Made by a program: the position numbers and the translations under genes
From: Paenibacillus sp. JZ16
GTDB taxonomy: Bacteria > Bacillota > Bacilli > Paenibacillales > Paenibacillaceae
Direction of reading: 5' to 3'
Length of the DNA stretch: 64,000 nucleotides
Assembly (NCBI RefSeq): GCF_015326965.1
Contig: NZ_CP017659.1
Location: 6,337,001-6,401,000 of the forward strand
Part shown: one piece after another, positions 1 through 8,888 of the stretch
Layout of the letters: every line of letters begins with the position of its first letter
Numbering within the stretch: position 1 is the first letter of the stretch
The notes under the pieces: model-generated
The model's database searches: none
Seen by the model: only the letters and a program-made list of their open reading frames with translations
Told to the model about the DNA's origin: nothing

Positions 1-1311
1 ATATTTGGTTTCCGAGTATTTCGCAGGGGAACAGGCTCGAACGACTTTGCCTTAACCTTTGATGATGGTCCTGATCCGATCTATACACCAAGACTTCTGG
101 ATCTTTTGAAGCAGTATAATATGAAGGCGACGTTTTTCCTGGTGGGTTCCCATGCCGAGAAGCATCCAGAAGTTGTAAAACGCATTCATAGTGAAGGTCA
201 TCTGATCGGGATTCACAACTATGTTCACAAGAGCAATTGGTTCATGCGGCCGGTCACCGTCCGTAAACAAGTCAAGCGCACGGATGATATTATTTACTCT
301 ATCACCGGTGAGCGATCGAGTTATTACAGACCGCCCTGGGGAATCGTGAATTTATTCGATTTTGCCAAGAATACCGGCTGCCGGATCATCCTATGGTCCT
401 CAATGTTTAATGATTGGCGGAGCAAGATCGGCGCCGACAAGCTGACCCAGCGAATGCTTTCCAAGCTTAACGGTGGTGAGGTTATGCTCTTACATGACTG
501 CGGTACGACGATGGGGGCGAATCCCGATGCACCGGAGCAAATGCTGATCGCGCTGGAACGTGTTCTGAAAGTCGCAGAGCAGAAGGGAATGAGAAGCATC
601 CGAATCGACGATATGATGGCGAAGGAAAGCAAAGCGAAAGCGAAGAAGCTGTCTCCTCTGAAGCGTATGATCGTCTCGTTGTGGCTTCTGTGGGAAAAAG
701 GATTTCATGCGGTATTTGCGCTCAAAACGGTCTCGCCGGCAGATCCGATGCTGCATTTCCGAAAGCGCGCTTTTACCGGCAAAACGGTCGTGATGGAAGA
801 TGGCAGCCAGCTTGAAAAGGGAGACCAGGTGCTGGAGCTCCATTTTGATAACAAAAAATTGTTTGAGATCGGCAGCCGCTCCCGTTCGGAAGTGCAGCTC
901 GCCATCAAAATGATTCGTGCCGTGCAGAAAGATCTGCCTTCTCTGGCTAATATGGTATTGGAACGGCCTGAGTACAAGGATATCAGGGGATTGTATGCTG
1001 TAACCATGATTTCACGGGGACCGGAGCAATTCGGATTTCATGTTATGGATTTACCGCGGGGACTGTTTGCAAGCTCGTCCAGACTGTATCTGAAGCTGCT
1101 GCTTAGCGTTATTCATCCGAAAGGGCAGGCCCGTCTTAAAGAGGGCAGTCAGATCATGGAGCCAAAAATGCTGATGATGCCGGTGGATGTTCTGATCGGG
1201 CGTTATGCTGAGAAGAGGGGTCAGGTTCAGCCTCCATCCGAGGAGCAGCAGGAAATAGAGCAGGAACATGTGGCTGACCTGGCGGTTGCCGGTGCATCGC
1301 AGGGCATGTAG
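1..1311 (+). CDS. polysaccharide deacetylase family protein (5' end cut by window edge)
   Basis: The frame is open from base 1, so the N-terminus lies outside the window. The first ~200 visible residues are a NodB-type deacetylase domain: TFDDGPDP at residues 19-26 carries the catalytic and metal aspartates, followed by ATFFLVGSH, the His motif IGIHNYVH, the YYRPPWG motif and the late LLHDCG motif. Such enzymes remove N- or O-acetyl groups from cell-wall or extracellular polysaccharide. The remaining ~200 residues are a separate C-terminal region of the kind found in YkoP-like proteins, so this is probably a two-domain protein; the YkoP assignment is from memory of the family. A strong hairpin follows, shared with the convergent ilvD. 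Function as deacetylase is secure; substrate is unknown. Confidence 0.85.
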   Translation: MFGFRVFRRGTGSNDFALTFDDGPDPIYTPRLLDLLKQYNMKATFFLVGSHAEKHPEVVKRIHSEGHLIGIHNYVHKSNWFMRPVTVRKQVKRTDDIIYSITGERSSYYRPPWGIVNLFDFAKNTGCRIILWSSMFNDWRSKIGADKLTQRMLSKLNGGEVMLLHDCGTTMGANPDAPEQMLIALERVLKVAEQKGMRSIRIDDMMAKESKAKAKKLSPLKRMIVSLWLLWEKGFHAVFALKTVSPADPMLHFRKRAFTGKTVVMEDGSQLEKGDQVLELHFDNKKLFEIGSRSRSEVQLAIKMIRAVQKDLPSLANMVLERPEYKDIRGLYAVTMISRGPEQFGFHVMDLPRGLFASSSRLYLKLLLSVIHPKGQARLKEGSQIMEPKMLMMPVDVLIGRYAEKRGQVQPPSEEQQEIEQEHVADLAVAGASQGM

Positions 1312-1377
1312 TTCATCGAATCGATGGTTTACTGTCATTATGTATGGATTATCTCATAGATGTGATGTGGATATAAA

Positions 1378-1429
1378 AAAAAGGGGTTATCCCCGCAGGC
1401 TTCAATGCCTGCGAGGGATAACCCCTTTG
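1378..1429. terminator. bidirectional rho-independent terminator
   Basis: A long, nearly perfect hairpin (arms AAAGGGGTTATCCC and GGGATAACCCCTTT, plus inner CGCAGGC/GCCTGCG) sits between the converging deacetylase gene and ilvD. A-rich and T-rich flanks on both sides suit termination in both directions. Confidence 0.85.
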
Positions 1430-1447
1430 CTTTGTACGAATGATGAA

Positions 1448-3136
1448 TTAGATTTTCAATACGCCGCCTGAGCTGGCGTTCGTAACAAGCTTCGAGTAGC
1501 GAGCAAGATAACCGGTCTTCACCTTCGGTTCGAAGTCAACCCATTTGCTGCGGCGTACAGCCATTTCCTCATCGGAAACGTCCAGCAATTGAATGGTCCG
1601 GTTATTCAGGTCAAGCTCGATGATATCACCGTCTTCAACGAAAGCGATAGGTCCGCCTTCCGCCGCTTCCGGCGAGATATGACCGATGCTGATACCACGG
1701 GAAGCACCGGAGAAGCGTCCGTCTGTGATCAGACCGACTTTGGCTCCGAGCCCCATACCTGCGATCTGTGAGGTCGGCGCCAGCATTTCCGGCATACCCG
1801 GTCCGCCCTTAGGCCCTTCATAACGAATGACAACCACATGACCTTCCTTGACCTTGCCGTTGGCAATTCCGCTAAGCGCCTCGTCCTGAGAGTTAAAGCA
1901 GATAGCAGGCCCTTTATGGTATCCGCCAACCGATGGATCAACGGCACCGACTTTGATGATAGAACCTTCAGGAGCCAGATTGCCATACAGTACCGCGAGA
2001 CCGCCGCGTTCGGAATACGGGGAATCGATCGGATGGATGACGTTCTCATCCTGGATTTCACAGCCCGCTACATTCTCGGCCAGCGTCTTGCCCGTTACGG
2101 TGATGCAATCCCCGTGTAGTGCGCCCGGCTTCTTGAGAAGCTCATGCAGAACCGCGCTCACACCGCCTGCCAAGTGTACATCTTCAATAAAGTAATCCGA
2201 AGCTGGAGCCAGCTTGGAGATGTGAGGAACGCGGTCAGCAACTTCGTTGATCCGCTCCAGCGGGTAATCGAGACCGGCTTCTTGTGCGAGAGCCAGCGTA
2301 TGGAGCACGGTGTTGGTAGACCCGCCCATCGCCATATCCAGCGCAAACGCGTTGTCGATTGCTTCAACGGTTACGATATCACGCGGCTTGAGGTCCATTT
2401 TGACGAGTTCCATCAATTGTTTGGCGGATTGCTTGACGAATTCTTTACGCTCTTCGGCGATGGCAAGAATGGTACCATTACCCGGGAGAGCAAGACCCAG
2501 CGCTTCGGCTAGACAGTTCATGGAGTTAGCGGTGAACATGCCGGAGCAGGAACCGCAGGTTGGACAACCGAATTGTTCCAGTTCCAGGAGCTCATCATCA
2601 TTGATTTTGCCGACCTGGTGAGCGCCGACGCCTTCAAATACGGAGGTCAGGGACAATTTGCGGCCTTTGCTGTCCACGCCGGCTTTCATCGGCCCGCCGC
2701 TGACAAACACCGTAGGGATATTGACGCGCAGGGCACCCATCAGCATGCCGGGCGTGATTTTGTCACAGTTCGGGATACACACCATGCCATCGAACCAGTG
2801 AGCCGATACGACGGTTTCTAGGGAATCCGCTATGATCTCGCGGCTTGGCAGCGAGTAGCGCATGCCGATATGACCCATGGCAATTCCGTCATCCACGCCG
2901 ATGGTGTTGAACTCGAACGGAACGCCGCCAGCTTCACGGATCGCTTCCTTCACGATTTTACCGAATTCCTGAAGATGCACATGACCCGGAACGATGTCGA
3001 TGTAAGAGTTACATACGGCGATGAACGGTTTGCCGAAATCCTCTTCCTTAACGCCTGCTGCACGCAGAAGGCTGCGGTGCGGCGCGCGGTCAAAGCCTTT
3101 TTTGATCATGTCTGAACGCATTTTTTTGGTTGTCAT
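1448..3136 (-). CDS. ilvD: dihydroxy-acid dehydratase
   Basis: Dehydrates 2,3-dihydroxyisovalerate and 2,3-dihydroxy-3-methylvalerate to the 2-keto acids of valine and isoleucine synthesis; an Fe-S cluster and Mg2+ enzyme of the cytoplasm. The 562-residue length is normal for the family. Cluster-ligand regions are visible: Cys42 in AVCNSY, Cys124 in NCDKITPGM and the Cys191-Cys197 stretch ending in CGSCSGM. The C-terminal half has the conserved [11 protein letters not shown] and DGRFSG motifs. A GGGGGG-type Shine-Dalgarno lies about 10 bases before the ATG at 3136. It stands alone; no other ilv or leu gene is in the window. I saw no T-box or leader-peptide attenuator upstream. Confidence 0.97.
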   Translation of the reverse strand: MTTKKMRSDMIKKGFDRAPHRSLLRAAGVKEEDFGKPFIAVCNSYIDIVPGHVHLQEFGKIVKEAIREAGGVPFEFNTIGVDDGIAMGHIGMRYSLPSREIIADSLETVVSAHWFDGMVCIPNCDKITPGMLMGALRVNIPTVFVSGGPMKAGVDSKGRKLSLTSVFEGVGAHQVGKINDDELLELEQFGCPTCGSCSGMFTANSMNCLAEALGLALPGNGTILAIAEERKEFVKQSAKQLMELVKMDLKPRDIVTVEAIDNAFALDMAMGGSTNTVLHTLALAQEAGLDYPLERINEVADRVPHISKLAPASDYFIEDVHLAGGVSAVLHELLKKPGALHGDCITVTGKTLAENVAGCEIQDENVIHPIDSPYSERGGLAVLYGNLAPEGSIIKVGAVDPSVGGYHKGPAICFNSQDEALSGIANGKVKEGHVVVIRYEGPKGGPGMPEMLAPTSQIAGMGLGAKVGLITDGRFSGASRGISIGHISPEAAEGGPIAFVEDGDIIELDLNNRTIQLLDVSDEEMAVRRSKWVDFEPKVKTGYLARYSKLVTNASSGGVLKI

Positions 3137-3318
3137 GATGTCGATTTCCCCCCAGATCTATTATAAAATTGTTACGCTTTAGCGCGGTCTTCCGGCAAAG
3201 CAGCCGGGTACCTGTAATCAGCGAATAGGTTTTAAATGAGTCTATCACAAAAAGGTAGGTTTTTCTACATGATATTAATAGGAAGCGATGGAAAGACGCC
3301 AGCTGTGATGGCATGCAA

Positions 3319-3356
3319 AGAGCCTGTTTCCCTAGGGTGGGATCAGGCTCCTTTTT
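3319..3356. terminator. hairpin terminator between the KGG gene and ilvD
   Basis: GAGCCTG and CAGGCTC form a 7-bp stem with a 17-base loop. A T5 run follows on the plus strand and only T3 on the minus strand, so as terminator of the minus-strand KGG gene it is weak. Confidence 0.5.
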
Positions 3357-3367
3357 GAGTGGTGATG

Positions 3368-3613
3368 CTATTTCTTGCCGCCTTTGCGGCCAATTTCCTG
3401 ATAGAATTCACGATTATGATTCCGCGAGGTGGCTTCGCCGCCCTTTTGACCGATTTCCTGGTAAAACTCGCGGCTATGGTTCTTGGACGTCGCTTTGCCG
3501 CCTTTTTTACCGATTTCCTGGTAGAATTCTCGGCTGTGCTTTTTCGCGGTCGCTTCGCCGCCAAGACGTCCTGCTTCTTCGCGGGTCATCTTTCGATTGC
3601 TGCTTGTTGCCAT
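3368..3613 (-). CDS. GsiB-like KGG-repeat stress protein
   Basis: An 81-82 residue, very hydrophilic protein made of 20-residue repeats of the form GGxATxKxHSREFYQEIGxK. Three copies end in HSREFYQEIG or HNREFYQEIG, after an N-terminal half-repeat (TREEAGRLGGEAT). This is the KGG motif of Bacillus subtilis GsiB and related LEA-group-1 (Em-like) hydrophilins, which protect cells in desiccation, heat or other general stress. It is shorter than GsiB (fewer repeats). The start is either GTG 3616 or ATG 3613; an AAAGGAG lies 6 or 9 bases upstream and fits both. Monocistronic. I saw no convincing sigma-B promoter upstream. Confidence 0.85.
   Translation of the reverse strand: MATSSNRKMTREEAGRLGGEATAKKHSREFYQEIGKKGGKATSKNHSREFYQEIGQKGGEATSRNHNREFYQEIGRKGGKK
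3380..3565 (-). repeat. three ~60-bp tandem repeats inside the KGG gene
   Basis: The DNA encoding the REFYQEIG units repeats every 60 bases, with shared plus-strand words ACCGATTTCCTGGTA and TTCGCCGCC near 3393, 3450 and 3510. The repeat number is a likely site of length variation between strains. Confidence 0.7.
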
Positions 3614-3822
3614 CACAAATCACTCCTTTACCGTCGTATTTGCTATGCGTATATGTTACTTACCACGGCTTATTTGTCATGAATCACAACATTCGACTAA
3701 AGATTGGTAAATTTCCATTTTGGATCGATTTCAGAGTCCGGCGTTATTTCCGCTTAAATCAGAGTTTATTTCATGGTTTAATAAGAGTATGATCAAGAAT
3801 AGGATAGGGAGGTTTTTTAACA

Positions 3823-4590
3823 TTGCCGTTTGTTCAAGTGAAGGGACGAACCGTTCCCTGCAAAGGGATTTTGTTTGATAAAGACGGAACGCTGCTCCAT
3901 TTCATGGCGCTGTGGGGAGGATGGGCCGATTATGTGCTCAAGTTCATGGAGGAACGGCTGGGATTAATGGGAGCCGGCTTCACGGTGCCGAAAGAGCACG
4001 TGCTGGGCACTAAGCATGATGCCAACAGTCGTGTGACGGGGTACGACGTTCAGGGGCCTCTCGCCATGGGTACCGTGGAGGAGACGAACGGGCTGCTGGC
4101 TTGGCAGCTGTACGCTGCAGGAATGCCCTGGAACGAAGCGATTATGCAGGTCCATCAGATTACGAAAAACGCCATGTATGAGGTTCGTCAGCAGAAGCCG
4201 GCATTCCCGATGCCCGGGCTGGAGAATTTTCTGAAGAAATGCAGCTTGGCGTCCGTGAAGACGGCCGTGGTGACTTCGGACGACACCTCTAATGCCAAGG
4301 AACAGCTGGAGTGGATGGGGCTACACACTTCCTTTACAGCCATTTTGGGAAGAGATCAGGTTCGAAACGGCAAGCCGCACCCGGAAATGACGGAGACCGC
4401 TTGCCGCCTGCTTGGGATTATGCCCGAGGAAGCGGTGGTGATCGGTGACAGCAACGCGGATATGCAAATGGCGAAGCAAGCAGGCGCCGCTCTGGCTGTG
4501 GGTTTAATGACAGATGAAGGGGAACCTGTACATCTGACAGATGCCGATGTCGTCATATCCGATTATAATGAATTAGACGTGTACAGGTAG
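3823..4590 (+). CDS. HAD-superfamily phosphatase (phosphoglycolate phosphatase-like)
   Basis: A 255-residue cytoplasmic hydrolase with all four HAD motifs: I, FDKDGT with Asp19 (nucleophile) and Asp21; II, VVTSDD; III, the Lys of NGKPHPEM; IV, VVIGDSNADMQMA. A sizeable insert between motifs I and II forms the C1 cap, as in phosphoglycolate/pyrophosphate phosphatases (Gph, PpaX). Substrate cannot be read from sequence. TTG start chosen because AGGGAGG lies 10 bases upstream and no ATG fits. The sirtuin gene follows after 37 bases and may be co-transcribed. Confidence 0.88.
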   Translation: MPFVQVKGRTVPCKGILFDKDGTLLHFMALWGGWADYVLKFMEERLGLMGAGFTVPKEHVLGTKHDANSRVTGYDVQGPLAMGTVEETNGLLAWQLYAAGMPWNEAIMQVHQITKNAMYEVRQQKPAFPMPGLENFLKKCSLASVKTAVVTSDDTSNAKEQLEWMGLHTSFTAILGRDQVRNGKPHPEMTETACRLLGIMPEEAVVIGDSNADMQMAKQAGAALAVGLMTDEGEPVHLTDADVVISDYNELDVYR

Positions 4591-4627
4591 ACGTGTTATT
4601 TTAAGGGCTGTACGGAGGTGTAAAAGA

Positions 4628-5380
4628 GTGGAGAACAGGGAAAAGATCGAGCAGTTGGCAACATGGATCGAAGCGAGCGACTACATTGTTTTTTTCGGGG
4701 GAGCCGGTACCTCCACGGAGAGCGGGATTCCTGACTTCCGTTCGGCAGCCGGATTATACCAGAGCGAGCACCAATCTCCGTATCCGCCGGAGGTCATGCT
4801 CAGCCACACTTTTTTCATGAAGCATCCGGAAGTGTTTTACGACTTTTACCGAAGCAAGATGCTTCACCCGCAAGCGCAGCCGAACGGCTGTCACCGGTTG
4901 TTGTCGAGACTGGAGCATGACGGTAAGCTGAAGGCGGTAATCACGCAAAATATTGACGGTTTGCATCAGACCGCCGGATGCTCCGAGGTGCTGGAGCTTC
5001 ATGGCTCTGTGCACCGCAATTATTGCATGGATTGCTCCCGGTTCTACAGCCTCCAGGATATTCTGGACATCAAGGAAACCGTCCCGCGCTGCAAGGATTG
5101 CGGTGGACTGGTGCGTCCGGATGTCGTGCTGTATGAAGAGGAATTGGATCAGAACATCATCATGCGCTCGATCCAGGAAATATCGACGGCAGATTTGTTG
5201 ATTATTGGCGGGACTTCCCTGACGGTACATCCCGCTGCGAGTTTGATATCCTATTTTCATGGGAGCAAGGTAGCTTTGTTGAATGCGGATCCAACCCCTT
5301 ACGATCACCGTGCAGGCCTTTTGATTGCGGATCGGATCGGTCAGGTCATGACGCAGGTGGATAAGCTGATCAGCACGTAG
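4628..5380 (+). CDS. NAD-dependent protein deacylase (sirtuin)
   Basis: A SIR2-family enzyme that removes acetyl or acyl groups from lysines using NAD+, giving nicotinamide and O-acyl-ADP-ribose. Visible: the NAD-binding GAGTSTESGIPDFRS (residues 25-39), TQNIDGLH (106-113), the catalytic His125 in LELHGSVH and a complete Cys4 zinc site (Cys133, Cys136, Cys155, Cys158). The Rossmann-fold tail has IIGGTSLTVHPA. The 250-residue length is typical of bacterial CobB/SrtN. GTG start with ACGGAGGTG about 8 bases upstream. Partner proteins cannot be inferred from neighbours. Confidence 0.95.
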   Translation: MENREKIEQLATWIEASDYIVFFGGAGTSTESGIPDFRSAAGLYQSEHQSPYPPEVMLSHTFFMKHPEVFYDFYRSKMLHPQAQPNGCHRLLSRLEHDGKLKAVITQNIDGLHQTAGCSEVLELHGSVHRNYCMDCSRFYSLQDILDIKETVPRCKDCGGLVRPDVVLYEEELDQNIIMRSIQEISTADLLIIGGTSLTVHPAASLISYFHGSKVALLNADPTPYDHRAGLLIADRIGQVMTQVDKLIST

Positions 5381-5430
5381 GCGGCGACGGCGGCTGGCGC
5401 GCTGCTGCACCTATGACTGTAATCGTTTTC

Positions 5431-5460
5431 TTGTCAAAGGACGACCAAACACGATAAGAT
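5431..5460 (+). promoter_or_regulatory. sigma-A-type promoter for the aldo-keto reductase gene
   Basis: TTGTCA at 5431-5436 and TAAGAT at 5455-5460 are 18 bases apart, 44 bases upstream of the preferred GTG start. Confidence 0.5.
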
Positions 5461-5504
5461 GGAATTTAGCAATGGACCTATCACTAGAGAGGCAGGGATT
5501 GCAA

Positions 5505-6521
5505 GTGACCTATGTGGCTAGCGAAGACCGCTATGAAGGAATGAAGTATAACCGCGTGGGGCGATCCGGATTGAAACTTCCGGCGATCTCCCTTGGATTA
5601 TGGCATAATTTCGGTGGTGTCGACACGTATGAAAACGGGCGTAATATGATAACGCGCTCCTTCGATTTGGGCATTACCCACTTCGATCTGGCGAACAATT
5701 ACGGACCGCCTGCAGGCTCTGCCGAAGAGACGTTCGGTAAGGTTCTCTCAAGGGATCTTAAGGCATACCGTGATGAGCTCGTCATTTCGTCCAAAGCGGG
5801 CTATCATATGTGGCCGGGACCTTACGGCGACTTCGGTTCGCGTAAATATTTGGTTGCAAGTCTCGATCAGAGCTTGAAACGTATGGGCCTGGACTATGTC
5901 GATATTTTCTATCATCATCGGATGGATCCGGAAACGCCGCTTGAGGAAACCATGGTAGCGCTGGACCATCTTGTTCGTTCAGGCAAGGCGCAATATGTCG
6001 GAGTCTCCAATTATTCGCCGGAGAAGACGCGGGAAGCGATCTCGATTCTGAAAAGCCTGGGAACTCCGCTGCTCATCCATCAACCAAGCTACTCCATGCT
6101 GGACCGCTGGGTGGAGAACGGGCTGCTCGATGTCCTGGAAGAGAACGGGGTCGGAAGCATCGCCTTCACTCCGCTGGCTCAAGGACTATTGACCAACAAA
6201 TATTTGAATGGCGTGCCCGGCGATTCACGCGCCGCAAGCGCATCCGTATTCTTGAACGAAAGCAATATCACGCCAGAAGTGCTGCGCAAGATCAGAGCTT
6301 TGAACCAAATCGCTCAAGCGCGGAACCAGACTCTTGCCCAATTCGCTCTCGCTTGGGTCCTCCGCGGCGGCCGGGTGACATCTGCCCTGATTGGGGCAAG
6401 CAAGGTAAGTCAGATCGAAGACAATGTGGCTGCCTTGAACAACCTGGAGTTCTCGAAGGAAGAACTGGATCGCATTGAAGCGATTCTGAAAACGGAGAAC
6501 GCCTCTTCTGCAGAGGGATAA
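5505..6521 (+). CDS. aldo-keto reductase, YghZ-like
   Basis: An NAD(P)H-dependent oxidoreductase with the AKR TIM barrel. It resembles YghZ (L-glyceraldehyde 3-phosphate reductase group) in the segment GLKLPAISLGLWHNFGG and in DLANNYGPPAGSAEETFG, which holds the catalytic Tyr; the catalytic Lys (SSKAGYH) and His (YHHRMD) are also present. The C-terminal cofactor loop is visible as ALIGASKVSQIEDN. The frame opens at ATG 5472, but GTG 5505 has the better Shine-Dalgarno (AGGCAGGGA) and starts where YghZ proteins start (338 aa). Own promoter upstream, strong terminator downstream. The physiological substrate is unknown. Confidence 0.9.
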   Translation: MTYVASEDRYEGMKYNRVGRSGLKLPAISLGLWHNFGGVDTYENGRNMITRSFDLGITHFDLANNYGPPAGSAEETFGKVLSRDLKAYRDELVISSKAGYHMWPGPYGDFGSRKYLVASLDQSLKRMGLDYVDIFYHHRMDPETPLEETMVALDHLVRSGKAQYVGVSNYSPEKTREAISILKSLGTPLLIHQPSYSMLDRWVENGLLDVLEENGVGSIAFTPLAQGLLTNKYLNGVPGDSRAASASVFLNESNITPEVLRKIRALNQIAQARNQTLAQFALAWVLRGGRVTSALIGASKVSQIEDNVAALNNLEFSKEELDRIEAILKTENASSAEG

Positions 6522-6579
6522 TGATTACCACTAAGGATTGCATGCTGAACACATAACATAGATACCAACCTACATGAAT

Positions 6580-6625
6580 GGAGCGCCTCAGGATGGATGA
6601 CAGACCTGACAGGCGCTCCTTTTTT
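6580..6625 (+). terminator. rho-independent terminator after the aldo-keto reductase
   Basis: GGAGCGCCTCAGG pairs with CCTGACAGGCGCTCC (one bulge), followed by T6. Confidence 0.9.
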
Positions 6626-6654
6626 CGTTCAGATATATCGGGCAAACGATATCG

Positions 6655-7515
6655 TTAAGAGAGTGTCGATGATGAGAGGATATCCTTGCGGTACCTTGTA
6701 GGGGATCGACCGACGAGACGCTTGAACTGACGCGAGAAATAGAGCGGATCGGTGAGTCCAACGGATGCGGAAACCTGCTCGATGGACAAATCGGGACGTT
6801 CGCGCAGCAGCCGCTTGGATTGGTCGATTCTTAATTTAAGCAGATACGTAATCGGAGTCATGCCCGTTTCCTGCTTGAAGATGCGCGACAGGTACGCGCG
6901 GTTGTAGCCCAGGCTTGCGCACATTTGTTCAATCGATACGGGATGGGCGTATTGAGAAGCCATATAACTGATCATCTGCTTCACCGTGCGCTGAACCTGC
7001 GGCTCAGCCAGCGTTAAACGGGACGGTCGGTCACTCCGATTCATGATCTCGGCCCAGATTAAATGCAGATAACCGATAGCGGCGATATGGGAGCTCTCCT
7101 CCCTGGATTGAAAATGGCTCTGAATGAGGGACACGTAGCCCGGAATCGGGTTGTTCTCCATGAGATGGAGGACAGGCTTTTCGGGGGTGAGTCCCGAACG
7201 GTGTACACCTTCGCCGGCGTGTTCTCCATCAAAGGCGACCCATCGGTAACGCCAGGGATGGCTCGCATCAGATACATAACTGACAATTTGACCGGGATGG
7301 ATCAGGAAACAGTCGCCGGGGCCGAGCTGATAACTGTCGGTTTCGGTTCGAAATATGCCATGTCCCGACTCGATAATATGCAATAAGTAATGATCGTATA
7401 TTTTCGGACCCAATGCATGCTCCGGCAGGGTCTGGCTCTCGCCGGCGAATCGGACGTGAAGCGAATCGCTGCCTTGCTGCGCAGGATTGGAAGCAACAGA
7501 ATAGGTTGGTTTCAT
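6655..7515 (-). CDS. AraC-family regulator of the galactose operon (predicted)
   Basis: A 286-residue activator-type regulator. Residues ~20-160 form an AraC-type cupin sugar-binding domain (HALGPKIYDHYLLHI, GPGDCFLIHPGQIVSY). Residues ~185-280 hold the paired helix-turn-helix with SIEQMCASLGYNRAYLSRIFK and SIEQVSASVGLTDPLYFSRQF, close to MsmR/RafR-type proteins. It is transcribed away from galKET with 193 bases between the two start codons, so control of that operon in response to galactose or an alpha-galactoside is the natural inference. Start chosen from AAAGGAAAA 6 bases before ATG 7515. Confidence 0.88.
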   Translation of the reverse strand: MKPTYSVASNPAQQGSDSLHVRFAGESQTLPEHALGPKIYDHYLLHIIESGHGIFRTETDSYQLGPGDCFLIHPGQIVSYVSDASHPWRYRWVAFDGEHAGEGVHRSGLTPEKPVLHLMENNPIPGYVSLIQSHFQSREESSHIAAIGYLHLIWAEIMNRSDRPSRLTLAEPQVQRTVKQMISYMASQYAHPVSIEQMCASLGYNRAYLSRIFKQETGMTPITYLLKLRIDQSKRLLRERPDLSIEQVSASVGLTDPLYFSRQFKRLVGRSPTRYRKDILSSSTLS

Positions 7516-7635
7516 TATTCATTTTCCTTTACAATAAGTTTGGGAAAAAGAGGAACTGTGAAGACATCGTTGATTTCATGAATTAATTGTACCTCCAGAA
7601 GTCACATAAATCCATATGTAACGCACAAGATTTCA

Positions 7636-7664
7636 TTATCGGTTAACGAGATTTCCATTATACT
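7636..7664 (+). promoter_or_regulatory. galKET promoter
   Basis: TTATCG (7636-7641) and TATACT (7659-7664) are exactly 17 bases apart, 45 bases before the galK GTG. The weak -35 fits a promoter needing an AraC-type activator. Confidence 0.55.
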
Positions 7665-7708
7665 GAAGACAGTAAAACTACCATATGTACAGGATGGAGT
7701 GATGGGCA

Positions 7709-8887
7709 GTGACGACGGAACAGCTTATGGAAAGATTTATGGACAAGCACGGTGAGAGCCAGCATAAGGTTCGCATATTTAACGCGCCCGGCCGCGTGAA
7801 TCTGATCGGGGAGCATTTGGATTATAACGGAGGCTACGTGCTCCCGGCTGCCTTGGAGTTTGGCACGACCTTGATTATAAGGCCTCGCGACGATAACAAG
7901 GTGAGCTTTTCATCCACCAATATCCCTTATGAGTTAACGATCAGCCTGGATGAGGATTATGGCTACAAAAGCGATCAATGGACAGATTATCCGGTTGGCG
8001 TCATAACGGAGCTGAATAAAATCGGCTGTAACCTTAGCAGCGGTTACGACCTGCTCTACCATGGGGATATCCCGAACGGCGCGGGTCTCTCTTCCTCGGC
8101 TTCCATCGAAGTGGTCACGGCTTACGCCTTCTTGAAGATGGAAGGCAAGGAGACGGATACGGTGGAGATTGCGAAGCTCTCGCAGCGGGTGGAGAACCTG
8201 TTCGTCGGCGTCAACTCCGGCATTATGGATCAATTCGCCGTAGCCAACGGCAAGCAGGATCATGCCATTCTGTTGATGTGCGATACGCTCGAATATGAAC
8301 TGGTGCCGTTCCGGACCGGAGCTTACAAAATCGTGATTTCAAATACCAACAAACGGCGCGGACTCGTGGATTCCAAATACAATGAACGCCGCAGCGAGTG
8401 TGACCGCGCATTGGAAATTTTGCAGAAGGAGCTGCCGGCGTTATCGTATCTCGCTCAGCTGAATCCGGATCAATTCGCCAGCCTACAGGACAGCATCCGG
8501 GATGAAACCGTCCGTAGACGTGCCCAGCATGTCGTTGAGGAAAACCAACGTGTGCATGATTCCGTGAAGGCCTTGAGGAACGGAGATCTGGAAGCATTCG
8601 GACAATTTATGAATCAGTCCCACGACTCCTTGCGTTATCTGTACGAAGTAACGGGCGACGAGCTGGATGCGCTGGTGGAAGAAGCACAGCGGATTCCGGG
8701 AACGCTGGGTTCCAGAATGACAGGAGCCGGCTTTGGAGGCTGTACGGTATCTCTCGTACACGAGGATGCGGTGGAGCGTTTCATTGCGGAGGTGAGGCAG
8801 CAGTACGAAGCCAGAACGGGACTGAAGCCGGACTTCTATGTATGCGGCGTAGGTCAAGGTGTGCATGAATTGAAGGAGGGCGAATAA
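7709..8887 (+). CDS. galK: galactokinase
   Basis: Phosphorylates alpha-D-galactose at C1 with ATP, the first Leloir step; cytoplasmic GHMP kinase. Visible: the galactokinase signature GRVNLIGEHLDYNGGYVLP (residues ~28-46), the ATP loop GDIPNGAGLSSSASIE, the FVGVNSGIMDQF segment with the catalytic Asp, and the C-terminal MTGAGFGGC motif. The 392-residue length is typical. GTG start with GGATGGAG upstream. First gene of galK-galE-galT; only one base separates its stop from galE. Confidence 0.97.
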   Translation: MTTEQLMERFMDKHGESQHKVRIFNAPGRVNLIGEHLDYNGGYVLPAALEFGTTLIIRPRDDNKVSFSSTNIPYELTISLDEDYGYKSDQWTDYPVGVITELNKIGCNLSSGYDLLYHGDIPNGAGLSSSASIEVVTAYAFLKMEGKETDTVEIAKLSQRVENLFVGVNSGIMDQFAVANGKQDHAILLMCDTLEYELVPFRTGAYKIVISNTNKRRGLVDSKYNERRSECDRALEILQKELPALSYLAQLNPDQFASLQDSIRDETVRRRAQHVVEENQRVHDSVKALRNGDLEAFGQFMNQSHDSLRYLYEVTGDELDALVEEAQRIPGTLGSRMTGAGFGGCTVSLVHEDAVERFIAEVRQQYEARTGLKPDFYVCGVGQGVHELKEGE

Positions 8888-8888
8888 T

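Noticed and set aside
3137..3310. Possible T-box or attenuator upstream of ilvD
   Set aside because: No AGGGTGGNACCGCG-type T-box sequence and no terminator/antiterminator pair before the gene.
3617..3780. Sigma-B promoter for the KGG-repeat gene
   Set aside because: Searched for GTTTAA with GGGTAT at 12-14 bases on the minus strand; no acceptable pair.
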